A stretch of DNA of 64,000 bases, taken from positions 186,001 to 250,000 of the forward strand of contig JACJZB010000002.1 of the NCBI GenBank assembly GCA_020635815.1. The letters run 5' to 3'. This stretch comes from Flavobacteriales bacterium (GTDB taxonomy: Bacteria > Bacteroidota > Bacteroidia > Flavobacteriales_E > Vicingaceae). Below the pieces are notes generated by a model. That model worked only from the letters and a program-made list of their open reading frames with translations. It was not told the origin of the DNA and did no database searches. A program made the position numbers and the translations under genes. Positions 56,396-64,000 of this stretch are shown in pieces (position 1 is the stretch's first letter; every line of letters begins with the position of its first letter).

Positions 56396-58168
56396 GTGAA
56401 TTCATCTAAAATTTTTACATCACTACTATCTATTCGAACAAAAATACAACCTAAACATTTTGTGTTGTTTTTAAGCTTAGTTATCGGTTTACTCTCAGGA
56501 TTAGCTGTCGTTATCATTAAAAATTCTGTTCACCTTATACAACACTTATTAACTTTAAGTTTAGTTAAAGATTATCAAAATTATTTATTCTTTGTTTACC
56601 CTTTTATTGGCCTACTTTTAACTACTTTATTTATAAAATTTGTTATCAAAAACCCAATTGGACACGGTATTCCTAACACATTATTTGCTATCTCTAGAAA
56701 CAATAGTGTTATAAAAGCTTACAACATGTTTGCTTCCATTATAGCTAGTGCTTTTACCGTTGGTTTTGGTGGCTCTGTAGGATTAGAAGGTCCAACTGTA
56801 TCTACAAATAGTGCCATAGGGTCAAATATTGCTCAACTTTTTAAAGTTGACTATAAAACAGCAACATTATTAGTTGGATGTGGAGCCGCAGGTGCTATGT
56901 CTGGTATTTTTAATGCCCCAATTGCAGCCTTAGTTTTTGTTTTAGAGGTTTTTATGTTTGACTTATCACTTGCCTCAATGATACCTTTTTTAATGGCTTC
57001 CGTATCCGCAGCTTTAAGTTCGCGCATGGTGTTAGGTAATAATGTATTATTTGAAGTAAAGATACATGATGCCTTTATCGCTGCTGAATTTCCCTACTTT
57101 ATCTTGTTGGGAATATTTACCGGATTAATCTCTGTTTATTTTAATAAGATGTTTTGGTTGGTTGAAGGGGCTTTTGAAAAAATTAAAAAACAAAAATATA
57201 GACTAATCATTGGAGGCGTACTTCTTGGTGGCTTAATATTTTTAGTCCCTCCTCTTTATGGCGAAGGATTTGAAACCATTACAGCTTTATTAAAAGGAGA
57301 TTTTAAACAAGTTGTAGATCATAGTTTGTTTTTTGATAAAAAAGAAGAAATATTTATTGTTTTAGGATTATTATTTGGCATCATTTTTTTAAAGGTTATT
57401 GCTTCGGCTATTACTTTTGGTGCAGGAGGAATAGGTGGTGTTTTTGCTCCTGCACTTTTTATGGGAGCAACAAGCGGTTTTGTATTTGCAAAAACATTAA
57501 ATCTTTTTAAAGATACCAACTTATCAGAAACCAATTTCACATTAGTAGGCATGGCTGGACTAATTGCTGGTGTTTTACATGCCCCTCTTACCTCTCTCTT
57601 CTTAATTGCAGAAATCACCAGAGGTTATGAGTTAATTATTCCTTTAATGATTACAGCCGCTATTGCTTACTTAACATCTAAATATTTTGTACCTTATTCT
57701 GTTTATACCATGCAGTTGGCAAAAAGAGGACAGCTAATTACCCGACACAAAGATAAAGCCGTGCTTACACTAATGAAGCTCCATGCAGAAGTTGAAAAAG
57801 ACTTCAATAACATTAGCCCCGAAGCTAACTTAGGAGACTTAGTAAAAGTTGTCTCTCAATCTAAAAGAAATCTATTTCCTGTAGTAGATGAAAATGGAAT
57901 TTTACATGGCATTATTACACTAGACGACATTCGAGAAATAATGTTTAAACCAGAAATGTATGACATAACAAGTGTTAAATCTTTAATGATTATTCCACAA
58001 AGTTATGTTCACCTATCCGACAATATGGATATTGTAATGCAAAAATTTACCAAAAGTAAGGCTTGGAATTTACCAGTTATTGACGGCAATAGATATGTAG
58101 GATTTGTATCAAAATCTAAATTATTTAATGCTTACCGAAAATTATTAGTTGAATTTTCTGAAGAGTAG
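56396..58168 (+). CDS. ClC-type chloride channel/antiporter with CBS domains
   Basis: 590 residues with a GTG start. About 10-11 membrane helices; selectivity-filter motifs GSVGLEGPTVSTNSA (gating Glu near 130) and FGAGGIGGVFAPALFMGA (about 345-360). Two CBS domains follow the membrane part (about 465-585; LFPVVDENGILHGIITLDDI, then WNLPVIDGNRYVGFVSKSK), so the channel may be controlled by a nucleotide. In one operon with MscS, suggesting osmotic or pH homeostasis. Confidence 0.94.
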   Translation: MNSSKIFTSLLSIRTKIQPKHFVLFLSLVIGLLSGLAVVIIKNSVHLIQHLLTLSLVKDYQNYLFFVYPFIGLLLTTLFIKFVIKNPIGHGIPNTLFAISRNNSVIKAYNMFASIIASAFTVGFGGSVGLEGPTVSTNSAIGSNIAQLFKVDYKTATLLVGCGAAGAMSGIFNAPIAALVFVLEVFMFDLSLASMIPFLMASVSAALSSRMVLGNNVLFEVKIHDAFIAAEFPYFILLGIFTGLISVYFNKMFWLVEGAFEKIKKQKYRLIIGGVLLGGLIFLVPPLYGEGFETITALLKGDFKQVVDHSLFFDKKEEIFIVLGLLFGIIFLKVIASAITFGAGGIGGVFAPALFMGATSGFVFAKTLNLFKDTNLSETNFTLVGMAGLIAGVLHAPLTSLFLIAEITRGYELIIPLMITAAIAYLTSKYFVPYSVYTMQLAKRGQLITRHKDKAVLTLMKLHAEVEKDFNNISPEANLGDLVKVVSQSKRNLFPVVDENGILHGIITLDDIREIMFKPEMYDITSVKSLMIIPQSYVHLSDNMDIVMQKFTKSKAWNLPVIDGNRYVGFVSKSKLFNAYRKLLVEFSEE

Positions 58169-58255
58169 ATTTTTTGCCTTCTTTCCTTTTATTTATTGAA
58201 TAAAAGACTAATTTTGACCTATAATTTCAAGTATTACATTAAAACACATAAAATC

Positions 58256-58702
58256 ATGAAAAAAATCACATTGAGTGCTATCGCACTGTCTGCAATTTTC
58301 GCAATTTCTACACTTACCTCTTGTGGTGGTGGAGAAACTCACGAAGCTGCAACTGAAGAAGCTACAACTGAAGAAGTAGTTGTTGAAGAACCTGCTGTTG
58401 AAGAACCAGTAGTAGAAACTACTGCTGCTGTTGATACTGAAGCAGGAAAAGAAAAATTTACAACTAGTGGTTGTGTTGCTTGTCACCAAGTAGATACCAA
58501 AACTGTAGGCCCAGCTTTAAAAGATATAGCTGCTGCTTACGCTGATAATAATGATGGTTTAATTGCTTTCTTAAAAGGTGAAGGAGAAGCTATCGTTGAT
58601 CCAGCTCAAGCTGCTGTTATGGCTCCACAAATTGAAACAACTAAGGCAATGACTGATGCTGAAAGAAATTCAATTGTTGATTACATTATGGCTGCTAAAT
58701 AA
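58256..58702 (+). CDS. Lipoprotein cytochrome c
   Basis: 148 residues from ATG 58256; the frame extends upstream to a TTG at 58196 but the signal peptide MKKITLSAIALSAIFAISTL followed by the lipobox Cys (LTSC) fixes the start. A Glu/Val/Thr-rich linker (about 25-60) leads to a single-haem cytochrome c domain with CVACHQ and the distal Met near QAAVMAPQI. Likely an electron carrier tethered to the membrane facing the periplasm. Confidence 0.92.
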   Translation: MKKITLSAIALSAIFAISTLTSCGGGETHEAATEEATTEEVVVEEPAVEEPVVETTAAVDTEAGKEKFTTSGCVACHQVDTKTVGPALKDIAAAYADNNDGLIAFLKGEGEAIVDPAQAAVMAPQIETTKAMTDAERNSIVDYIMAAK

Positions 58703-58737
58703 ACTAGCACAGATTATTAGGATTGAAAACTATTAAG

Positions 58738-58774
58738 AAAAGCTGAACAACAGTATCGTTGTTCAGCTTTTTTG
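58738..58774 (+). terminator. Intrinsic terminator after cytochrome c
   Basis: AAAGCTGAACAAC pairs with GTTGTTCAGCTTT around a short loop and runs into a T run. The 180 bases up to 58953 are AT-rich and hold nothing I can name. Confidence 0.9.
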
Positions 58775-58953
58775 TTTTAAATAATTTTCTATTCCAACTA
58801 GAGATAAAAGAACATAATTATTTAGACAAAAAATTGAAAAAAGATAGAAAACAACTAATCTTTTGTAAATTGAAATTAAGAATAAATCGTTTTTTCTAAT
58901 TACAGTCCTCTTTTTGGTTAATTTTGGACTTAACCTAACAAATCTAAAATATT

Positions 58954-59394
58954 ATGTATAACGGAATGCTTCATGCTCACTCAGGACTAAGATGGTTAGT
59001 CTTAATTTTTTTGCTTCTTGCTGTAATCAAATCATTTGCGGGATGGTTTGGGAAAAAAGATTTTAATAAATCTGACAATCTAATTGCTTTATTGCTGTTA
59101 AGTTTTACCCACACTCAAATGATAGTAGGTATAATACTTTATTTTATAAGTAGCAAAGTAGTTTCAATGGGGGATGCTATGAAAGACAGTGTTTTACGTT
59201 TTTGGGCAATGGAACATGGAGTAACCATGCTAATTGCAATTACTCTAATCACAATAGGTAGAGTTAAATCTAAAAAAGCTGAAACAAGTGAGTTAAAATT
59301 TAAAAAAGGAGCCATCTTTTATACGATTGCCTTAGTACTTATTTTGTGGGCTGGATTAATAAAACCATCTTTACTTGGTGCTGGATTGTTTTAA
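58954..59394 (+). CDS. Four-helix membrane protein of unknown function
   Basis: 146 residues with four hydrophobic segments (LRWLVLIFLLLAVIKSF; LIALLLLSFTHTQMIVGIIL; GVTMLIAITLITIG; AIFYTIALVLILWAGLI). Several His residues lie near membrane ends (HAHSGLRW, THTQ, MEHGVTM), so haem binding as in cytochrome-b-like proteins is possible. Such proteins are widespread in Bacteroidota without known function. Nine bases before hflX. Confidence 0.75.
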   Translation: MYNGMLHAHSGLRWLVLIFLLLAVIKSFAGWFGKKDFNKSDNLIALLLLSFTHTQMIVGIILYFISSKVVSMGDAMKDSVLRFWAMEHGVTMLIAITLITIGRVKSKKAETSELKFKKGAIFYTIALVLILWAGLIKPSLLGAGLF

Positions 59395-59402
59395 AAAATT
59401 GA

Positions 59403-60602
59403 ATGAGAGAAAAATTTCATAATGTAAGGGAAACTGCTATTGAAAAAGCAGTATTAGTAGGAGTTGTTACAAAAGGGCAAGACGATAACTTACTGAAAGA
59501 ATATTTGGATGAGCTTGCTTTTTTAGCTGAAACAGCTGGAGTAATGGCTATTGAACGTTTTACTCAAAAACTAGAATACCCAAACCCGAAAACCTTTGTT
59601 GGAAAAGGGAAAATGGAAGAGATTCTTGCTTATGTTCAACATAATGAAATTGATGTTGTGATTTTTGATGATGAATTATCTCCTTCACAATTAAGAAATA
59701 TTGAACGTACTTTAGAGGTAAAAATACTCGACAGAAGTAATCTTATTCTTGACATTTTCGCTACTAGAGCTCAAACTGCTCATGCACGAACCCAAGTTGA
59801 GTTGGCACAATACCAATATTTGTTACCTCGATTAACTAGGCTTTGGACTCACCTTGACCGTCAAAAAGGTGGGGGAGTTGGAATGCGTGGACCTGGAGAA
59901 ACTCAAATAGAAACGGATAAGCGAATTATTACCCAAAAAATAAGTTTACTAAAAACTAAACTGAAAGAAATAGACAAACAAAAAGCTACGCAACGAAAAC
60001 AGCGAATTCAGTTGGTAAGAGTTTCATTGGTTGGTTACACCAATGTTGGCAAATCTACATTAATGAATATGCTAAGCAAATCAGAAGTTTTTGCTGAAAA
60101 CAAATTATTTGCAACCTTAGATACCACAATAAGAAAAGTGGTTATCGAAAATTTACCTTTCTTATTAACTGATACTGTTGGGTTTATCAGAAAATTACCT
60201 CATCATTTAATTGAATCGTTTAAATCTACTTTAGATGAAGTAAAAGATTCTGATGTTTTGGTGCATGTGGTAGATGTTTCTCATTCAAATTTTGAAGACC
60301 AAATACAAGTAGTAAATGAAACTTTAGCAGAGCTTCAAGCTCTGGACAAGCCTACGATTATGGTTTTTAACAAAATTGATGCTTTTACTTATGATAAAAA
60401 AGATGAAGATGATTTAACTCCAGAAACAAGAGAAAATTATTCTTTAGAAGATCTTAAAAAAATGTGGATGAGTAAAAGCAACCTTCCAACCGTTTATATT
60501 TCGGCAACAAACAAACTTAATGTTGAAGAACTAAAATCGGTGCTTTACGAAGAAATTAAAAGCGTTCACTTAAGAATGTATCCTCATCAATTGCTTTATT
60601 AA
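59403..60602 (+). CDS. hflX: Ribosome-associated GTPase HflX
   Basis: 399 residues. N-terminal HflX domain (about 15-190; NPKTFVGKGKMEEI, GVGMRGPGETQIETDKR), then a GTPase domain with G1 GYTNVGKST, G3 DTVGFIRKLPHHL and G4 FNKIDAF. Splits stalled or heat-damaged 70S ribosomes. Start ATG at 59403 fits the family length. rbfA follows 16 bases later. Confidence 0.96.
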   Translation: MREKFHNVRETAIEKAVLVGVVTKGQDDNLLKEYLDELAFLAETAGVMAIERFTQKLEYPNPKTFVGKGKMEEILAYVQHNEIDVVIFDDELSPSQLRNIERTLEVKILDRSNLILDIFATRAQTAHARTQVELAQYQYLLPRLTRLWTHLDRQKGGGVGMRGPGETQIETDKRIITQKISLLKTKLKEIDKQKATQRKQRIQLVRVSLVGYTNVGKSTLMNMLSKSEVFAENKLFATLDTTIRKVVIENLPFLLTDTVGFIRKLPHHLIESFKSTLDEVKDSDVLVHVVDVSHSNFEDQIQVVNETLAELQALDKPTIMVFNKIDAFTYDKKDEDDLTPETRENYSLEDLKKMWMSKSNLPTVYISATNKLNVEELKSVLYEEIKSVHLRMYPHQLLY

Positions 60603-60606
60603 TTTA

Positions 60607-60614
60607 TACCTTTG
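60607..60614 (+). promoter_or_regulatory. Candidate -7 box immediately before rbfA
   Basis: TACCTTTG fits TAnnTTTG and lies only four bases before the rbfA ATG, so a transcript from it would be almost leaderless. Confidence 0.35.
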
Positions 60615-60618
60615 CTCC

Positions 60619-60957
60619 ATGAGTTCACTACGCCAAAATAAAGTATCGCGATTATTACTTAAAGAATTGAGTATAATTTTTCAGCAAAATGGTACCGACT
60701 GGTTCCCAAATACCATGATTAGTGTAACTGTTGTTCGAGTTTCTCCCGATTTAAGTTTTGCTAAAGTTTACTTAAGCGTTTTTGGAGCAACTGAACCTAA
60801 AGATTGTGTAAAAGGAATGAATGAAAATGCAAAAACAGTTCGTGGTATACTAGGCAAAGTGATTAAAAAACAATTACGTATTGTTCCTGAAATTGCTTTT
60901 TATTTAGATGATTCTTTAGATTATGCTGAGGCTTTAGATGAAGCGTTAAAACAATAA
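60619..60957 (+). CDS. rbfA: Ribosome-binding factor A
   Basis: 112 residues of the RbfA KH-like fold: LLLKELSIIFQQN at the start, SVTVVRVSPDLSFAKVYLSV in the middle and LRIVPEIAFYLDDSLDYAEA at the end, all family blocks. Matures the 5' end of 16S rRNA in the 30S subunit. Downstream of hflX, so two ribosome-related genes are together. Confidence 0.95.
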   Translation: MSSLRQNKVSRLLLKELSIIFQQNGTDWFPNTMISVTVVRVSPDLSFAKVYLSVFGATEPKDCVKGMNENAKTVRGILGKVIKKQLRIVPEIAFYLDDSLDYAEALDEALKQ

Positions 60958-60989
60958 ATTTATTATTGACTATTGTTAATTGATTATTG

Positions 60990-61337
60990 ATGAAAGAGCA
61001 ATTAAAAAATAGGACTAAGAAATTTGCTCATAAATGTGTTAAGTTAACCCAACAACTTCCAAATAATTATCTTGGCAATCATATAAAAGGTCAACTTATT
61101 CGATGTTCTACATCAGTTGCAGCGAACTATAGAGCAACATGTGTTGCACAATCAAAACCAAGTTTTATAGCAAAACTTAGTATTGTAATCGAAGAGGTAG
61201 ATGAAAGTGCTTTTTGGTTAGAGTTCATTATAGAGGAATCATTAATTGAAAAAGAAATAATCAATCCTTTTTTAAAGGAAGCTGAAGAATTAACAGCTAT
61301 CTTTATAGCGTCAAGAAAAACAGCAAATAACAAATAG
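60990..61337 (+). CDS. Four-helix-bundle protein (23S rRNA IVP family)
   Basis: 115 residues from ATG 60990. LTQQLPNNYLGNHIKGQLIR, then CSTSVAANYRATCVAQSKPS and EEVDESAFWLEFIIEESLI match the 'four helix bundle' family named after proteins encoded in 23S rRNA intervening sequences. In Bacteroidota they are scattered through genomes. Flanks are AT-rich with repeated ATTGATTATT (60979-60988, and inverted at 61347-61356). It separates rbfA from the permease gene and looks like a late arrival. Function unknown. Confidence 0.88.
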   Translation: MKEQLKNRTKKFAHKCVKLTQQLPNNYLGNHIKGQLIRCSTSVAANYRATCVAQSKPSFIAKLSIVIEEVDESAFWLEFIIEESLIEKEIINPFLKEAEELTAIFIASRKTANNK

Positions 61338-61359
61338 ACAATATAAAATAATCAATTTT

Positions 61360-62568
61360 TTGAATGTCCCATTTTACATAGCGAAACGATATTTAATATC
61401 TAAAAAATCGCATAATGTAATTAATATTATTTCTTGGATTTCTGTTGCTGGTATTGGAGTTGGAACGCTCGCTTTAATTATTGTTCTTTCAGCATTTAAT
61501 GGTTTACAAACATTAGTTGAAGATTTATATGCTTCGTTTGACCCTGACATTAAAATTACCGCAGTAACAGGTAAAACCTTTCATATTTCAGATTTTCCAA
61601 AAGAAAAAATTGCTAAACATAAAGATGTTCTTTTTTGTCTAGAATCTATTGAAGATGTAGCTCTTTTTAAATACTCTGACAAGCAAACTGTTGCTACCTT
61701 AAAAGGTGTTGAACCTTCTTTTTATAAAATGACAGGTTTAGATTCTTTGATTTTTGATGGAAGAGTAAAGTTTGATGATGAGCACAATAATTATTTACAC
61801 TTAGGCTATGGTATTGCAGATAATTTATCCTTGTATCTTGGGAGTAAATTTCAAGAAAAAGTAAGTGTAATTGTACCTAAAAGAGGTAACAAAAAGTCAT
61901 TTTTACCAACCGATGAATTTAATCGAAAGTATGCTAGTGCTGCTGGCGTTTTTTCTGTAAGCCCCGATTTCGACACTAAATATGTATTGTCTTCTTTAAC
62001 GTTTGCTCAAGAGTTACTGAATCATAAAGGAAAAATCTCATCAATAGAGCTAAAAATAAATCCGGATGCTAACCTAGATAAAATTAAAATAGAAATTGAA
62101 TCAATTGTTGGTTCAAATTACAAAGTACAAACTCGTTATGAATTAAATGAACTTATTTTTAAAACCAACAAAACCGAAAAATGGATCACTTTTTTAATCT
62201 TAACTTTTATTTTGATAATTGCTTCTTTTAATATTATTGGTTCATTAACTATGCTCATAATTGATAAAAAGAAAGATGTGTGGATATTAAAAACTATGGG
62301 AGCAAATAATTCTTTAATTCAAAAAATATTCTTTGCTGAAGGAATGTTAATTAACCTTCTTGGTGCATTTACAGGAATGGTTTTAGGAGCTTTAATTTGT
62401 TGGGCTCAGCAAACTTTTGGGTTGTTAAGGTTAAATGGTGGTATTGTAGATTTTTACCCTGTAGAGTTACAATTAATGGATTTTATAAATATAACAGGGT
62501 TGGTTATTGTTATTGGTGTTTTGGCTTCTTGGTATCCGGCACGAATTTTGACGAAAAGACATTTATAA
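61360..62568 (+). CDS. ABC transporter permease of the LolC/LolE type
   Basis: 402 residues with a TTG start, chosen because NVPFYIAKRYLISKKSHNVI directly after it is the family start and no ATG is near. First membrane segment at about 20-45 (ISVAGIGVGTLALIIVLSAF), a large periplasmic MacB-PCD-like domain, then FtsX-type segments (WITFLILTFILIIASFNIIG; GMLINLLGAFTGMVLGALIC; GLVIVIGVLASWYPA). Such proteins extract lipoproteins from the inner membrane. The ATPase partner is not in the window. Confidence 0.9.
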   Translation: MNVPFYIAKRYLISKKSHNVINIISWISVAGIGVGTLALIIVLSAFNGLQTLVEDLYASFDPDIKITAVTGKTFHISDFPKEKIAKHKDVLFCLESIEDVALFKYSDKQTVATLKGVEPSFYKMTGLDSLIFDGRVKFDDEHNNYLHLGYGIADNLSLYLGSKFQEKVSVIVPKRGNKKSFLPTDEFNRKYASAAGVFSVSPDFDTKYVLSSLTFAQELLNHKGKISSIELKINPDANLDKIKIEIESIVGSNYKVQTRYELNELIFKTNKTEKWITFLILTFILIIASFNIIGSLTMLIIDKKKDVWILKTMGANNSLIQKIFFAEGMLINLLGAFTGMVLGALICWAQQTFGLLRLNGGIVDFYPVELQLMDFINITGLVIVIGVLASWYPARILTKRHL

Positions 62569-62576
62569 AACAATCG

Positions 62577-62584
62577 TATCTTTG
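62577..62584 (+). promoter_or_regulatory. Candidate -7 box for the small lipoprotein gene
   Basis: TATCTTTG fits TAnnTTTG, 19 bases before the ATG at 62604. Confidence 0.45.
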
Positions 62585-62603
62585 AACTTTAAAAATAATA
62601 ACC

Positions 62604-62780
62604 ATGAAAAAATTATCAATACTTACATCACTAGTTGCGTTTACTTTTGTAAGTTGTAAATCAACTTCTAGCACTTCAAATACTAATAATGTTAAAACAG
62701 AGGAAGTTGTTAAAAAATCAACAGAAACATCACCTAAAAAACCAACATCTTTAAGAAGTAGAACATTATTAACTGAGTAA
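62604..62780 (+). CDS. Small lipoprotein, 58 residues
   Basis: ATG at 62604, TAA at 62778-62780. MKKLSILTSLVAFTFVSC is a lipoprotein signal peptide with the lipobox Cys at 18; the mature 40 residues are Ser/Thr/Lys-rich (KSTSSTSNTNNVKTEEVVKK) and probably unstructured. A promoter-like box precedes it. No family recognised. The 64 bases after it hold a degraded repeat (near 62809) and no gene. Confidence 0.75.
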   Translation: MKKLSILTSLVAFTFVSCKSTSSTSNTNNVKTEEVVKKSTETSPKKPTSLRSRTLLTE

Positions 62781-62844
62781 TTTAATCCCAGCTTCTATAT
62801 TAAACTCTTCAACAAGCTCAAGGTAAACTCTATATTATACTCTT

Positions 62845-64000
62845 TCATACCTTCACCCCAATTACACAAACATCGTCTAATTGTTCTAAATTCCCTTTCC
62901 AGTTTTCAAAAGCTTCATCAATTAATTGTTTTTGCTTCTCCATCGATTCATTTTGAATAGAGAGTAGTAACTTTTTAAAGTTTGCTGATTTTAATTTCTT
63001 ACCTTTTTCTCCGCCAAACTGATCAGCATAACCATCAGAGGAAATATAGACACTATCTCCTTTTTGTAACTCAATAGTGTGAGTGGTATAAGGCAACAAT
63101 TCATCAAACTTACCTATTGGTTGTTTGTTTGCCTTGGTTTCTATTATTTCATTATTTCTAATTATCCATAAAGGATTATTCGCACCTGCATATTTCAACT
63201 TCCAACTTCCGTCTTTCTGCTCCAAACTACAAAGAGCGATATCCATCCCATCTTTTACCTCATCTTCACTTTTTTCGAACTCAGCAATTACTATTTCTCT
63301 AGTTTTATTCAATATTTCTCCAGGATCTGTTAGCCCATATTCACGTACACTTCGGTTTAACCCATTATTACAAACTACACTTACCATTGCTCCCGGAACG
63401 CCATGTCCCGTACAATCGGCAGCGGCGAATAAAATAACAGCCCCCTCCAACTCCCCCGAAGGGGGAGAGACTCCCTTCCCTTTGGGAAGGGTTGGGGATG
63501 GGATCCTCTCCATCCAATAAAAATCTCCTGCTACTATATCTTTAGGCTTGTATAAAATAAAGCTTTCTTGTAAATACTTTTTTACTACTTTAAGCGGTGG
63601 TAATATGGCGTTTTGTATGCGTTTGGCATATTGAATACTATCTGTTATTTCTTTATTCTTTTCTTCAACAAGTTCTTTTTGTGCTACTACTTCGGTAGTT
63701 CTATCAATAACCCTTTGCTCAAGTTTGTTTTTTTCATTCTCTAAAGCTGAGTTTACAGTTGCAAAGTCTTTAGCTAAATATACCGACATAGAAATAGGGA
63801 TACTTAATAATGCTAACACAACTAATATGGCTAACAAAAGACCAAAAGAACCACTAATATTTATATGTACAGTATCACCAACCGAAAAAGCTACCATAAT
63901 AATTCCGATAATAAAAATTGCGAAGGAGAAAATGCCTACTCCTAATATATTTGCACCGTGATAATTTTTTATTATAGCTCTAATAATAACTCGTACTGCT
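62845..64000 (-). CDS. Membrane-anchored RsbU/SpoIIE-type PP2C phosphatase; 5' end outside window
   Basis: An ATG lies at 63897, but the frame stays open to the window edge (33 more codons, including a hydrophobic GVGIFSFAIFIIGII stretch), so the protein very likely begins outside. Two membrane segments, a coiled coil (about ENEKNKLEQRVIDRTTEVVA), the linker SIQYAKRIQNAILPPL, then a PP2C-type SpoIIE domain with AGDFYWME, AAADCTGHGVPGAMVSVVC, DGMDIALCSL and VYISSDGYADQFGGEKGKK. Serine phosphatases of this type act in partner-switching or stress signalling. In frame between GDFYWME and ILFAAADCTG sits a foreign 20-residue string (PSPTLPKGKGVSPPSGELEG) encoded by two palindromes. Confidence 0.9.
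   Translation of the reverse strand, partial: AVRVIIRAIIKNYHGANILGVGIFSFAIFIIGIIMVAFSVGDTVHINISGSFGLLLAILVVLALLSIPISMSVYLAKDFATVNSALENEKNKLEQRVIDRTTEVVAQKELVEEKNKEITDSIQYAKRIQNAILPPLKVVKKYLQESFILYKPKDIVAGDFYWMERIPSPTLPKGKGVSPPSGELEGAVILFAAADCTGHGVPGAMVSVVCNNGLNRSVREYGLTDPGEILNKTREIVIAEFEKSEDEVKDGMDIALCSLEQKDGSWKLKYAGANNPLWIIRNNEIIETKANKQPIGKFDELLPYTTHTIELQKGDSVYISSDGYADQFGGEKGKKLKSANFKKLLLSIQNESMEKQKQLIDEAFENWKGNLEQLDDVCVIGVKV
63439..63503 (-). repeat. Paired GC-rich palindromes (both element ends, no nuclease) in the phosphatase gene
   Basis: Left end AGCCCCCTCCAACTCCCCCG with AAGGGGGAG, then CTCCCTTCCC-TTT-GGGAAGGG and TTGGGGATGGGA. The right end is the inverted counterpart of the left one and of the metH2 end at 808-833. 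This is what the metH2 element would look like without its DUF559 centre. Confidence 0.75.

Overview
The window looks like chromosomal DNA of a member of the Bacteroidota, most likely close to the Flavobacteriales. Grounds: AT-rich DNA, several type IX secretion (T9SS) C-terminal sorting domains, SprB-type adhesin modules, bacteroidetal promoter motifs of the TAnnTTTG type, the ftsX-DUF3098-uppP-truB gene order, an IPExxxVDY protein next to pyruvate kinase, and a methionine synthase split into two genes. It holds about 40 protein genes, two tRNAs and a SAM-I riboswitch.

Layout. 1-3430: split methionine synthase (metH1, metH2) on the minus strand behind a SAM-I riboswitch and terminator. 3536-6483: asnS, a secreted protein, methylmalonyl-CoA epimerase. 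6454-8795: a mtnA / class II aldolase / HAD-phosphatase operon, probably for disposal of 5-deoxypentose or methylthioribose phosphates. 8891-22091: a tRNA with anticodon CAT, three large secreted T9SS proteins that share sorting-domain DNA, a LytTR two-component pair, a TIGR03032 protein and a stray leuS 3' fragment. 22202-26947: fumC and leuS. 27358-32051: cell envelope and tRNA modification genes, then a periplasmic-binding-protein sensor kinase. 32085-47451: a 2555-residue SprB-repeat adhesin, a 2065-residue alpha-2-macroglobulin and a PKD-domain T9SS protein. 47763-52094: a frameshifted PAS/GAF sensor kinase with a NarL-type regulator. 52545-62780: tRNA-Arg, pyk, proC, MscS, ClC, cytochrome c, hflX, rbfA, an IVP-like four-helix-bundle gene and a LolC/E-type permease. 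62845-64000: an RsbU/SpoIIE-type phosphatase running off the window.

The most striking signal is a family of GC-rich palindromic elements in this AT-rich DNA, most of them inserted in frame inside conserved housekeeping proteins. In metH2 a complete DUF559 (Vsr-like) nuclease domain, flanked by two such palindromes in inverted orientation, sits exactly between the cap and the B12-binding domain, and the reading frame stays open. In the SpoIIE phosphatase the two inverted ends occur together without the nuclease. Single ends lie three times in leuS, once in the macroglobulin and once between leuS and ftsX. By analogy with REP/RAYT systems and Rickettsia palindromic elements, this suggests a nuclease-associated mobile element with non-autonomous derivatives that tolerates coding insertion. 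That mobility model is inference; the sequence pattern is seen directly.

Other points of note: leuS also carries a second, unrelated repeat in frame and an enlarged leucine-specific region; direct copies of the leuS 3' end flank fumC; and the sensor kinase at 47763 is broken at an A7 run.
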